DNA of 64,000 nucleotides from Arthrobacter sp. PAMC25564 (GTDB lineage Bacteria; Actinomycetota; Actinomycetes; Actinomycetales; Micrococcaceae), in NCBI RefSeq assembly GCF_004798705.1, contig NZ_CP039290.1, positions 2,914,001 through 2,978,000 of the forward strand, given 5' to 3'. The notes beneath the pieces were generated by a model. It had not been told where the DNA came from and did no database searches. It saw only the letters and a program-made list of their open reading frames with translations. Below, piece after piece: positions 34,470 through 42,974 of the stretch (position 1 is the first letter of the stretch; each line of letters starts with the position of its first letter). Position numbers and translations under genes: made by a program.

Positions 34470-35267
34470 CTACGTCAGCGTCCAGGAGCGCTTGGACAGC
34501 CCGAACCAGAATCCTTCGATTGCCGTCTTTGCCTGGATGTCGCCGGAGCCGTAGGCTGCGCCGAGGGCGACATACAGCGGTGCCCAGTGCTCGCTTCTCG
34601 GGTGTGCCTCGCGGGCGGCCGGTGCCTTGTGCAGGAAGTCGAGGATGGAATCGACGTCGCCGCGTGCCATGGCTTCCTCTGCCCAGTGATCGAATTCGCT
34701 GGATGCTGCGGGCGGGGCGCTGTCGGGCCCGCCCGCGGGGTTGAACCAGCGGAGATTGTGCGTGGTGAAGCCGGACCCGACGATCAGCGTGCCGCGGTCC
34801 CGGAGCGGCCCGAGCGACTTGCCGAGGTCGAACAGTCCCTGCGGATCCAGGGTCGGCATGGACATCTGAACCACCGGCACATCCGCATCGGGGTACATCT
34901 CCTTGAGCGGCACGTAGGCTCCATGGTCCAGTCCACGGCTCTCATCGCGCTCGACATGGTGGCCATGGCCGGCCACGAGCTTCTCCACTTCGGTGGCGAG
35001 CTCGGATGCCTGCGGGGCGTCGTAGGCGACGTCGTAGTACTTCTGCGGGAAGCCCCAAAAGTCATACACCAGGCCCGGATTGCGCTTCGTTGCACTCAGG
35101 GTGACGGGGGCATTTTCCCAATGGGCGGACACCATCAGGATGTCTTTGGGCTTGTCAAAGGTGCCGGACCAGGCATTGAGTTCGCTGGTCCAAGTGGCAT
35201 CGTCGGCGAGCGGCGGTGCACCGTGGCTGAGAAAGAGGACGGGAGGGCGGTCAAGTGTCTGCGTCAT
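34470..35267 (-). CDS. LigB/DODA-type class III extradiol ring-cleavage dioxygenase
   Basis: 265 residues starting MTQTLDRPPVLFLSHGAPPL. Metal-ligand and catalytic histidines are visible in FLSHGAPPL, MVSAHWENAPV, GLDHGAYVPLKEMYPD and GSGFTTHNLRWF, as in the 4,5-DOPA dioxygenase (YgiD) family; SEHWAPLYVALGAAYGSG closes it. It probably uses Fe(II) or Zn(II). Family members cleave catecholic substrates, though several have unclear roles. Convergent with the ligase gene and preceded by a perfect 12-bp palindrome. Confidence 0.85.
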   Translation of the reverse strand: MTQTLDRPPVLFLSHGAPPLADDATWTSELNAWSGTFDKPKDILMVSAHWENAPVTLSATKRNPGLVYDFWGFPQKYYDVAYDAPQASELATEVEKLVAGHGHHVERDESRGLDHGAYVPLKEMYPDADVPVVQMSMPTLDPQGLFDLGKSLGPLRDRGTLIVGSGFTTHNLRWFNPAGGPDSAPPAASSEFDHWAEEAMARGDVDSILDFLHKAPAAREAHPRSEHWAPLYVALGAAYGSGDIQAKTAIEGFWFGLSKRSWTLT

Positions 35268-35290
35268 AACAACATCATACGCCACTTTTA

Positions 35291-35302
35291 TTGAAGCTTC
35301 AA
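35291..35302. promoter_or_regulatory. Perfect 12-bp palindrome upstream of the dioxygenase
   Basis: TTGAAGCTTCAA lies 24 nt upstream of the dioxygenase start in an AT-rich patch, a classic location for a MarR- or HxlR-type repressor. Its TGAAG half resembles the half-site of the 28068-28083 palindrome. Confidence 0.55.
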
Positions 35303-35577
35303 GTATCTGTTGATGTGAGCGATGTCTGCCGCGCTGCACGTTTGGGTCCTGCGCCTCCCGGCCACGCGGAGCCATGCACATCGCACCTGCCCTTTTGCCC
35401 TCCCATGCCCGCCCTTTTGCCCGGCCGGACCGGTTAACTTCGCGCCGCGGGCATGTTTCAATTCGAATTCCCATCAGTTATTTCGAAGCAGATCCCCGTA
35501 GTCGGGCAACGGGTGCCGGCCAAAATGTTTCGCCCGGGTGAATCAACCGAGTGGCCGCACGACATTCATGTTACGTG

Positions 35578-35739
35578 CGGGTAGAAGGACCCCACAAAGG
35601 CGGGTATCCACTACCCGGGTGCGCCGTTCGCCGCTCGCCGTAGGTTGGCCCTACCCGGCAGGCATCGGTTGCCGGCCCGCATGGGAGGCCAAGTGCCTCC
35701 CAACGAAAAGTCCGGAGAAACGTCCGGCAAAGCGTCCGG
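35578..35739 (+). repeat. Repeat-rich leader of the exopolysaccharide operon
   Basis: The 555-bp gap before the sugar epimerase has no gene. It holds four CGGGTA/TACCCG hexamers (35578, 35601, 35612, 35652; the middle two form a 6-bp inverted repeat) and three GTCCGG units at exactly 12-nt spacing (35710, 35722, 35734). These look like regulator-binding arrays. The remaining sequence (about 35303-35530) shows nothing I can name. Confidence 0.55.
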
Positions 35740-35822
35740 CGGATGCAATCTCTTCGCAGCCCGGCGCATTTCATTTCCGATGAATCTCGATGATGAAAAC
35801 CACTATCTGGTGAGGGGTAAAC

Positions 35823-36854
35823 ATGCGTGCGTTAATAACCGGAGGGGCAGGCTTTCTGGGCTCCCATTTGTGCGAGACATTGCTTCAGCGGGGGGACACG
35901 GTGATCTGCGCCGATGATCTCTCCACAGGCCGGCGGAACAATATCGCAGCCTTCTCCGACCATCCGAATTTCACCTTTTTGCAGTGCGACGTCAGTACGT
36001 CGCTTCGGCTCAACGGACCGTTGGACGTCCTGGCCCACCTGGCCAGTCCGGCCTCGCCGCCCGACTACCACCGGCTGCCGCTGGAAACCCTGGCCGTCGG
36101 CAGCAGGGGCACCGAAAACGCGTTGAAACTCGCGGAGGAAAAGTCCGCGCGCTTCGTCCTGGCCTCCACCAGCGAGGTCTACGGGGATCCGACCGTCCAT
36201 CCCCAGACCGAGAACTACTGGGGCAACGTCAGCTCCGTCGGGCCGCGCAGCGTCTATGACGAGGCCAAGCGTTTTGCCGAGGCCATCTCGATGGCGTACT
36301 CGCGCAGCCGCGGTGTCGATGTGGGCATCGTCCGTATCTTCAATACCTTCGGTCCGCGAATGCGCGCCGAGGACGGCCGGGTCGTGTCCAGCTTTATCGC
36401 CCAGGCACTGAACGGCGATCCGCTGACCATCTACGGCGACGGCGGACAGACCCGCAGCTTCTGCTACGTCGACGACCTGGTGCGCGGAATTACCGCCATG
36501 ATCGACAGCCATGAGTCCGGGCCGATCAATCTGGGCAACCCCGTGGAACGGACAGTGCAGGAACTTGCCGAACTCGTCCTGGAGATCACCGGATCGGCTT
36601 CGGCCATCGAATTCCACCCCCGGCCGGTGGATGATCCGAGCCGCCGCCGCCCGGACATCAGCCTCGCGGCCGCGCGGCTGGGATGGCAGCCCCAGGTCTC
36701 GACCGAGGAAGGCCTGCTTCACACCATCAGCTATTTCCGCTCCAACGCCGCAGAAGTATCCGCGGCGGCCGGCAGTATTGCCGGCGCCCAGTTCGAGGGA
36801 ATCCACCAGGCGGGGGCCCCCGCCTACAGCCCGGCCATGGCCAGGCTGGCCTGA
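35823..36854 (+). CDS. NAD-dependent sugar-nucleotide epimerase/decarboxylase (UXS-like)
   Basis: 343 residues of the extended SDR class. NAD motif ITGGAGFLGSHLCE (5-18), HLASPASPPDYHRLPLETL and ASTSEVYGDP, catalytic SVYDEAKRFAEA, then IFNTFGPRMRAEDGRVVSSF, the pattern of UDP-glucuronate decarboxylases that make UDP-xylose. The extra C-terminal tail (about 315-343) is low complexity. With the UDP-glucose dehydrogenase downstream it gives the route UDP-glucose to UDP-glucuronate to UDP-xylose, or an alternative epimerisation. First gene of a six-gene run on the plus strand. Confidence 0.82.
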   Translation: MRALITGGAGFLGSHLCETLLQRGDTVICADDLSTGRRNNIAAFSDHPNFTFLQCDVSTSLRLNGPLDVLAHLASPASPPDYHRLPLETLAVGSRGTENALKLAEEKSARFVLASTSEVYGDPTVHPQTENYWGNVSSVGPRSVYDEAKRFAEAISMAYSRSRGVDVGIVRIFNTFGPRMRAEDGRVVSSFIAQALNGDPLTIYGDGGQTRSFCYVDDLVRGITAMIDSHESGPINLGNPVERTVQELAELVLEITGSASAIEFHPRPVDDPSRRRPDISLAAARLGWQPQVSTEEGLLHTISYFRSNAAEVSAAAGSIAGAQFEGIHQAGAPAYSPAMARLA

Positions 36855-36925
36855 CTCCCCATCTCCAACCCTTTATCCAGGCTGCGGCCCGTCAGGATCC
36901 GCATCCGCCATCTCAGGAGGTCACC

Positions 36926-38245
36926 ATGCGCATCACCGTTATTGGAACAGGCTACCTAGGCGCCGTACATGCAGCCGGGATGGCCCAGTTCGGCCACGAC
37001 GTCCTCGGAGTGGACGTCGACGTTCAAAAGATCGATCGGCTCGCTCAAGGACATGCACCGTTCTACGAACCAGGATTCCCTGAACTGCTGCGCGAGAACA
37101 TCGACGCCGGTCGGCTGAAGTTCTCCACGTCCCTGAAAGAAGCCGCCGAATTCGGCGACGTGCACTTCATTTGCGTCGGCACTCCGCAACGTCCAGGCTC
37201 CACCGCTGCGGACATGAAGTACGTTGACGCCGTCATCGAGGGAATGGCGCCCCACATGCATCGGCCGTGCCTGATCGTGGGCAAGTCCACGGTTCCGGTC
37301 GGCACGGCAGCCCGGTTGGCCACAATGGTCGCCGAACTGGCACCGGCAGACAGCCGGGTCGACCTCGCATGGAATCCGGAATTCCTCCGGGAAGGTTTCG
37401 CCGTCAATGACACTCTCCATCCCGACCGGCTGGTGGTCGGAGTCGCCTCGGCGCATTCCGACGCTGTCCTCCGGGAGGTGTACGCGACCATCCTCAGCGA
37501 CGGCACGCCGTACATCTCCACAGACGTCGCGACCGCCGAGCTCGTCAAGGTGTCCGCCAACGCCTTCCTGGCCACGAAGATCTCCTTCATCAACGCGATC
37601 TCCGAAGTCTGCGAGGCCGTCGGGGCTGACATCATGCCCTTGGCCGCGGCCTTGGGCCACGACGCCCGCATCGGCAGCCGCTTCCTGTCCCCCGGTGTTG
37701 GTTTCGGCGGCGGCTGCCTGCCCAAGGACATCCGGGCCTTCCTCGCCCGCGCCGAGGAACTGGGCATCGAGGAAGCCCTCACCTTCCTGAAGAACATCGA
37801 CACCATCAACGTCAACCGGCGCCGCAGCGCCGTCGACCTGGCCAAGGTCATGCTGGGCGGCTCGCTCCAGGACAAACGAATCGCCGTCCTGGGCGCGGCC
37901 TTCAAACCCAACAGCGACGACATCCGCGACTCCCCTGCCCTCAGCGTCGCCAATGCCCTCCAAAGCCAGGGCGCCCACGTCCGCGTCCACGACCCCGAAG
38001 CCATCGAGAACGCGCGCGCGGCGCACCCGGCCCTCAACTACACGACCGAGGTCCAGAAGGCCTTCGAGGGTGCCGAACTGGCAATACATCTCACCGAATG
38101 GCAGGAATACAAACTACTCGACCCGGTCCACCTTTCGACCCTGGTCTCCGCTCCGCGCATCCTGGACGCCAGGAACACGCTGGATATCGACCACTGGCGG
38201 TCCGCCGGATGGACCGTCCGGGCGATGGGCCGGCCGGCCCGCTAG
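36926..38245 (+). CDS. UDP-glucose/GDP-mannose 6-dehydrogenase family
   Basis: 439 residues; start 36926 has an ideal CAGGAGG site. N-terminal Rossmann VIGTGYLGAVHAAGMAQFGH, FICVGTPQRPGS, STVPVGTAARL, NPEFLREGFAVNDTLHPDR, and the catalytic Cys in GVGFGGGCLPKDIRAFL (region near residue 262), with C-terminal VLGAAFKPNSDDIRDSPAL. It oxidises a UDP-hexose to the UDP-uronic acid using 2 NAD+. In context it supplies UDP-glucuronate for the polysaccharide or for the UXS-like enzyme. Confidence 0.9.
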   Translation: MRITVIGTGYLGAVHAAGMAQFGHDVLGVDVDVQKIDRLAQGHAPFYEPGFPELLRENIDAGRLKFSTSLKEAAEFGDVHFICVGTPQRPGSTAADMKYVDAVIEGMAPHMHRPCLIVGKSTVPVGTAARLATMVAELAPADSRVDLAWNPEFLREGFAVNDTLHPDRLVVGVASAHSDAVLREVYATILSDGTPYISTDVATAELVKVSANAFLATKISFINAISEVCEAVGADIMPLAAALGHDARIGSRFLSPGVGFGGGCLPKDIRAFLARAEELGIEEALTFLKNIDTINVNRRRSAVDLAKVMLGGSLQDKRIAVLGAAFKPNSDDIRDSPALSVANALQSQGAHVRVHDPEAIENARAAHPALNYTTEVQKAFEGAELAIHLTEWQEYKLLDPVHLSTLVSAPRILDARNTLDIDHWRSAGWTVRAMGRPAR

Positions 38246-38277
38246 GAACCCCCGCGAAAAAGAGAGGACAAAGCAAC

Positions 38278-39324
38278 ATGACCAACCCAACAGCCCTCGT
38301 CACCGGCGGCGCCGGCTTCATCGGCAGCCACTGCTGCCTGGACCTGCTCCTGAACGGCTACGACGTCGTCGTAGTGGACAACCTCATCAACAGCTCGGCG
38401 GCCGCCATCGAACGCGTCCGCGAGATCAGCGGCGGCGAGCTCACCTTCTACGAGCTGGACATAGCTGACAAAGATGCCCTGGACCGGGTCTTCGCAGTTC
38501 ACAGGATCGACGTCGCCGTCCACTTCGCGGCCCACAAGGCGGTCGGCGATTCCATGAACCGCCCGCTGGAGTACTACAGCAACAACCTCACCGGACTGTT
38601 GAGCCTCCTGAATGCCATGCGCGACGCCGAGGTGAAGCACCTGGTCTTTTCCTCGTCGTGCTCCATCTACGGGGATGCCCTTAAGCTCCCGCTAACGGAG
38701 GAGTCACCTGCACGCCCCACTAATCCTTATGCGCAAAGCAAATGGATGTGTGAGCAGATCCTGACCGACCTGTGCGCCCGTTACCCTGAATGGTCTGTCA
38801 CGGCGCTGCGCTACTTCAACCCGGCGGGTGCCCACGAAAGCGGCGAACTCGGCGAAGATCCGACGGGAGTGCCCGGCAATGTGCTGCCCTACCTGACCCA
38901 GCTTGCCGCCGGCCGGCATGACGAACTGAAGATCTTCGGCTCCGACTACCCCACCCCGGACGGCACCGCAGTGCGGGACTACATCCACGTGATGGACGTC
39001 GTCGAAGGGCACCGGCTGGCCCTCGAAACCGGCCCCGTTCCGGGTTTCCGCCGCTACAACCTCGGAACCGGAGTGGGGACGTCGGTCCTGGAGCTGGTCC
39101 GCGAATTCGCTGCCGCCTCAGGCAAGAGGATCCCCTACCGCATTGTGGCGCGCAGGCCAGGCGACGTCCCCGAACTGGTTGCCTCCGCTTCCCTCGCCAA
39201 CTCCGAACTCGGCTGGACAGCGCACCGGAACCTCACGGAGATGTGCCAGGACGCCTGGCGCTTCCAGGAGCGGTATCCGATGGGCTACGCGGCTGCCCCG
39301 GCCACGGCAGGGAGGACACGATGA
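38278..39324 (+). CDS. galE: UDP-glucose 4-epimerase
   Basis: 348 residues with the full GalE signature: LVTGGAGFIGSHCCLDLLLN, DNLINSSAAAIERV, HFAAHKAVGDSMNRPLEYYS, SSSCSIYG, catalytic NPYAQSKWMCEQIL, LRYFNPAGAHESGELGEDP and DYIHVMDVVEGH. It interconverts UDP-glucose and UDP-galactose, supplying galactosyl donor. A ribosome site GAGAGGA precedes. The stop overlaps the start of the GT2 synthase (ATGA), so precursor and polymerase are co-translated. Confidence 0.92.
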   Translation: MTNPTALVTGGAGFIGSHCCLDLLLNGYDVVVVDNLINSSAAAIERVREISGGELTFYELDIADKDALDRVFAVHRIDVAVHFAAHKAVGDSMNRPLEYYSNNLTGLLSLLNAMRDAEVKHLVFSSSCSIYGDALKLPLTEESPARPTNPYAQSKWMCEQILTDLCARYPEWSVTALRYFNPAGAHESGELGEDPTGVPGNVLPYLTQLAAGRHDELKIFGSDYPTPDGTAVRDYIHVMDVVEGHRLALETGPVPGFRRYNLGTGVGTSVLELVREFAAASGKRIPYRIVARRPGDVPELVASASLANSELGWTAHRNLTEMCQDAWRFQERYPMGYAAAPATAGRTR

Positions 39325-41132
39325 CTGCCTCCACCGCAGCCGCCCGGGAAGACCGCACGCCGGATTGGGGGACCGTGGTGGCCACGACCCCGGCCGGGCC
39401 CATCCTGTCCGGCCGGCGGGCACCAGCGGTGAAGACGCGGCGCGGAACATTCATCCCGACGCTTTCGAAGCCGGACAGGGCAGTCGTTGCAGGGCTGACA
39501 ATTGTCTGGGTTCTCGCATTCGTCGGTTTCTGGGTCTGGTGGCTGCAGCCCGACCACCGGGTGGGCTGGGCGGGACTGATCCTCAATTCCGCCCTCCTGT
39601 TCTACCTGTCCTATCTGCCAAGCTACTTCCTGGTGGTGGTTAACCGACTCCACCGGGTCAACCCGGAGCTGGCGGTCCCCGCGCTTCGGACGGCTTTCGT
39701 AGTGACCAAGGCGCCCTCTGAACCCTGGGAAGTCGCGAGCAAGACCCTCGAGGCAATGCTCGGACAGCGCTTTCCACACCCCTATGACGTGTGGCTCTGT
39801 GATGAAGATCCGAGCGACGAGGTGCTGGCGTGGTGCGCACAGCACGGGGTCGACGTATCAAGCCGCCACGGCGTCGCCGAATACCACCAGAAGCAGTGGC
39901 CGCGCCGGACCCGGTGCAAGGAAGGCAACCTCGCCTACTTCTACGACAAGCAGGGATACCGCGACTACGACGTCATCGCGCAACTGGACTGCGACCATGT
40001 GCCCGCCCCGACGTATCTCTCGGAAATGGTCCGGCCCTTCGCCGATCCGGCCATCGGCTACGTGGCAGCCCCCAGTGTCAACGATTCCAATGCCACGGCC
40101 TCATGGTCCGCCCGCGGCCGGCTGCACCGCGAAGCGACGTTCCACGGGCCGGTCCAGCTCGGCCACTCCGACGGGCTCGCCCCCTCGTGCATCGGCTCAC
40201 ACTATGCAGTCCGCACCCAGGCGCTGAAGACCATCGGGGGTATCGGCCCGGAGCTGGCCGAAGACTTCTCAACCGCCTTCCTCCTCACCTCCGCAGGCTG
40301 GAAATCCGCCTTCGCCCACACCGCGGAAGCCCACGGGGAGGGCCCCCATACCTTCGCCGCGATGGCCACCCAGGAGTTCCAGTGGTCCAGGAGCCTTGTC
40401 ATGTTGTTCTTCGACATGGTCCCGAAGCACTTGCTCCGGCTGTCCTGGCCCCTTCGGGTGCGCTTCCTCTTTGCCCTTTCCTACTATCCCCTGCTGACGG
40501 TGACCACCATCGCGGGCCTGGCCATGCCCGTGCTCGCGGCGGTCTCCGGTGCGGCGTGGATCAACGTGAACTACTTCGAATTCATCCTGAGATGGATGGC
40601 ACTGAACGCGTGCATGCTCGCCATTACCCTGTTCATACGCCGGCGTGGCCTGCTGCGCCCGCAGAATGCGCCGATCATCAGCTGGGAAAACTGGATGTAT
40701 GCCTTTGCCCGCTGGCCCTTCATAGGCTGGGGTGTCCTGGCGGCCGTGATGCAGAAGATCCGCCCGCAGCCGCTGACCTTCCGGGTCACGCCCAAGACCA
40801 CCGGCGGCCTGGAACCGCTGCCGACGCGGCTGGTCCTTCCCTTCGGAGCCACTTCCGCCGTACTGGCCGGAGCCGCGCTTATCGGCGAAGCAAGCACCGG
40901 GGCGTTCGGGTACGTCTTCCTCTGCATCCTCGGGGCCACCTGCTACGGCATCGTCACCCTGGCGGTCCCGCTCCTGCACGCGAGGGAAGCCGCCCGGAAC
41001 GCCTCGGCGTCCTTCGCCTCAGCCCTCCGCGGCACGGTTGTCACCCCGCTGGTCCTCGCGGCCTCGGCCTGGGTACTTGTCATTGCCTCCGCTTCCGCAT
41101 ACCCGGCCTATTTGTCCCGATTCCTTCACTGA
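39321..41132 (+). CDS. Processive GT2 glycosyltransferase (cellulose-synthase-like)
   Basis: 603 residues. Two membrane spans (about 60-115: WVLAFVGFWVWWLQP, LLFYLSYLPSYFLVVV), a GT-A domain with substrate aspartates in LCDEDPSDEV and DCDHVPAPTYLSEMVRPF, acceptor-side LAEDFSTAFLLTSAGWKSAF (ED-type) and QEFQWSRSLVMLF, a variant of QxxRW in which Gln-x-x-Gln-Trp appears instead of Arg. Four to six C-terminal spans follow. Such enzymes polymerise a beta-linked sugar and extrude the chain. Its direct coupling to galE suggests a galactose- or GalNAc-type donor; this is inference. Confidence 0.85.
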   Translation: MTASTAAAREDRTPDWGTVVATTPAGPILSGRRAPAVKTRRGTFIPTLSKPDRAVVAGLTIVWVLAFVGFWVWWLQPDHRVGWAGLILNSALLFYLSYLPSYFLVVVNRLHRVNPELAVPALRTAFVVTKAPSEPWEVASKTLEAMLGQRFPHPYDVWLCDEDPSDEVLAWCAQHGVDVSSRHGVAEYHQKQWPRRTRCKEGNLAYFYDKQGYRDYDVIAQLDCDHVPAPTYLSEMVRPFADPAIGYVAAPSVNDSNATASWSARGRLHREATFHGPVQLGHSDGLAPSCIGSHYAVRTQALKTIGGIGPELAEDFSTAFLLTSAGWKSAFAHTAEAHGEGPHTFAAMATQEFQWSRSLVMLFFDMVPKHLLRLSWPLRVRFLFALSYYPLLTVTTIAGLAMPVLAAVSGAAWINVNYFEFILRWMALNACMLAITLFIRRRGLLRPQNAPIISWENWMYAFARWPFIGWGVLAAVMQKIRPQPLTFRVTPKTTGGLEPLPTRLVLPFGATSAVLAGAALIGEASTGAFGYVFLCILGATCYGIVTLAVPLLHAREAARNASASFASALRGTVVTPLVLAASAWVLVIASASAYPAYLSRFLH

Positions 41133-41167
41133 CCGACCAGCGCCCTCCATCCGGAAGGACACACATC

Positions 41168-41782
41168 ATGACCCGCCTCATCATCGCCCCGCATGCCGAC
41201 GACGAAGTCCTCGGCTGCGGAGGCCTCCTCGCCAAGTACCCGGACGAGTGCGTCGTCGCCGTCTGCTCCGTTCCCTCCCACATCCGCCGGGAAGAAGCGG
41301 CCAACGCAAGGAGAGTCCTTGGCTACCGCGAGATGCACTGGCTGGAACTGGAACAGGGTTACGGCGGACGAAGCCTCGTCACAGCCTTCGACGACCTGCT
41401 CGACAAACACCAGCCCGACGAGGTGTACCTGCCCTACCCGGACCTGCACCAGGACCACATTGCGGTCTACGAAGCCGGGATGAGATCGGCCCGTGCCTCC
41501 ATGAAGGCAGACCATTGGTACGCCCGCAGCGTATTTGTCTACCACGTGGCCGCCTATAGCCTGGAGCTCACTCCGACAGGACTGAAGTTCAACACCTTCG
41601 AGGACATTTCCGGCTGGCCCGTCTCCGCCAAGGCCCTGGCCCTGGACGCCTACCGCTCCGAAACGTCGCCGCCGCCGAGCCCCTCCAACGGTCATGCACT
41701 GACAACGCAGGCGCATGCCCTCGGCTCAACCCACAGGCTCGACGCCGCGGAACAGTACGCCGCCGTCAGGATCATCCGATGA
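41168..41782 (+). CDS. PIG-L family N-acetylglucosaminyl deacetylase-like protein
   Basis: 204 residues. Zinc-binding motif APHADDEVLGCGG at 7-19 and the second ligand block PYPDLHQDHIAVYEAG, as in LmbE/MshB/PIG-L enzymes. These hydrolyse N-acetyl (or other) groups from sugar amides. No signal peptide, so it would act in the cytoplasm on a precursor or on the growing chain at the inner face. Its stop overlaps the GH53 start by four bases. Modification of an N-acetylhexosamine in the polymer is a plausible role. Confidence 0.85.
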   Translation: MTRLIIAPHADDEVLGCGGLLAKYPDECVVAVCSVPSHIRREEAANARRVLGYREMHWLELEQGYGGRSLVTAFDDLLDKHQPDEVYLPYPDLHQDHIAVYEAGMRSARASMKADHWYARSVFVYHVAAYSLELTPTGLKFNTFEDISGWPVSAKALALDAYRSETSPPPSPSNGHALTTQAHALGSTHRLDAAEQYAAVRIIR

Positions 41783-42930
41783 AGCCCTGGCGCCTGGGCA
41801 CCGCGCTCGCCGCGGCCGTGACAGCGCTCGGCGCCCTCGTCGCCGCAACAGCAATAGGCCCGGCCGCCGTCTCGCCGGAATTACGGATTCGCGGCGCCGA
41901 TATCTCATTCACCCTGCAGGAGGAAGCCATCAATCAGGTCCTCAGCGACAACGGGACCGCTGCGCCCGTGGAGCAGATCCTGGCCGGCCACGGCGCAAAC
42001 TACGTCCGGCTCCGGCTCTGGGTAAACCCGCAGGGAGGCAGAAGCGATCTGAATTCAGCCCTGGAACTCGCCAGGCGCGCCCACGCAGCCGGCCTGAAAT
42101 TGCTTCTGGACCTTCACTTCTCAGATTCCTGGGCGGACCGGACCACCCAGCAAATACCTGCGGCCTGGCAGGGCCAAAGCGAACAGGACCTGCGTTCCAC
42201 CGTGGAAAACTATTCACGCGACTCGGTCGCCGCCTTGGCCCGCCAGGGCACCCCGGCGGACATCGTCCAGATCGGCAACGAGGTCAACCACGGCATGCTC
42301 TGGCCCAATGGCCGCATCTACACTCCGGGCGGTGAATCCTGGGCGGGATTCGCCGAACTGGTCAAGGCCGGGGCCGCCGGGGCCAGGGCCGGCAACCCGG
42401 CACAGGTTCCCCTGATCATGGTCCACTCCGACACCGGCGGAGACCAAAACGCGTCGAACTACTTCTATGACCATCTCCGGCAGCAGGGAGTCAGCTTTGA
42501 CCTGATCGGGCTCTCCTACTATCCCTTCTGGAATGGATCGCTGGCGGATCTGCGCCGGAACCTGCACTCGTTGGCCACGCGCTACAACAAGGACATCATC
42601 ATCGCCGAAACCGCCTACCCCTGGACACTGTCCGGCAGCGGCGGCGTTCCCAGCGTCGTAAGCACGGCAGCCGCCCTGCCTGATGCCGCGGCCTACCCGC
42701 CCACGCCGCAGGGACAGGCCCTCTTTTTCGAGACGCTCAACCGGATCCTGCGCGAAGTCCCCAATGGCCGCGGCGCCGGATACTTCATCTGGGAACCCGG
42801 CTGGCTTCCCGGAGTACCGGCAGACGAACGCACCGGCAACGCGCACAGCAATCTCACGCTGTTCGACTGGTGGGGCCACGGCCTGCCCGCCCTGGACGCT
42901 TTCAGGCCAACCGGTGGTGCGGGCGGCTGA
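41779..42930 (+). CDS. Secreted GH53 endo-beta-1,4-galactanase-like glycosidase
   Basis: 383 residues. Signal peptide about 1-32 (MKPWRLGTALAAAVTALGAL), then a GH53 barrel: RGADISFTLQEEAI, YVRLRLWVNPQGG, LLLDLHFSDSWADRTTQQIP, acid/base Glu168 in IVQIGNEVNHGMLWP, and nucleophile Glu277 in IIIAETAYPWT. GH53 enzymes cut beta-1,4-galactans. Placed at the end of a polysaccharide operon with a galE-coupled synthase, it is best explained as trimming or releasing the exported polymer, as glycosidases do in Pel and similar systems. Scavenging of plant galactan is the alternative. Confidence 0.88.
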   Translation: MKPWRLGTALAAAVTALGALVAATAIGPAAVSPELRIRGADISFTLQEEAINQVLSDNGTAAPVEQILAGHGANYVRLRLWVNPQGGRSDLNSALELARRAHAAGLKLLLDLHFSDSWADRTTQQIPAAWQGQSEQDLRSTVENYSRDSVAALARQGTPADIVQIGNEVNHGMLWPNGRIYTPGGESWAGFAELVKAGAAGARAGNPAQVPLIMVHSDTGGDQNASNYFYDHLRQQGVSFDLIGLSYYPFWNGSLADLRRNLHSLATRYNKDIIIAETAYPWTLSGSGGVPSVVSTAAALPDAAAYPPTPQGQALFFETLNRILREVPNGRGAGYFIWEPGWLPGVPADERTGNAHSNLTLFDWWGHGLPALDAFRPTGGAGG

Positions 42931-42974
42931 AGCACCTCCGGAACCCGCGCCTGAGGGCCTGAACGGTATTGCGG

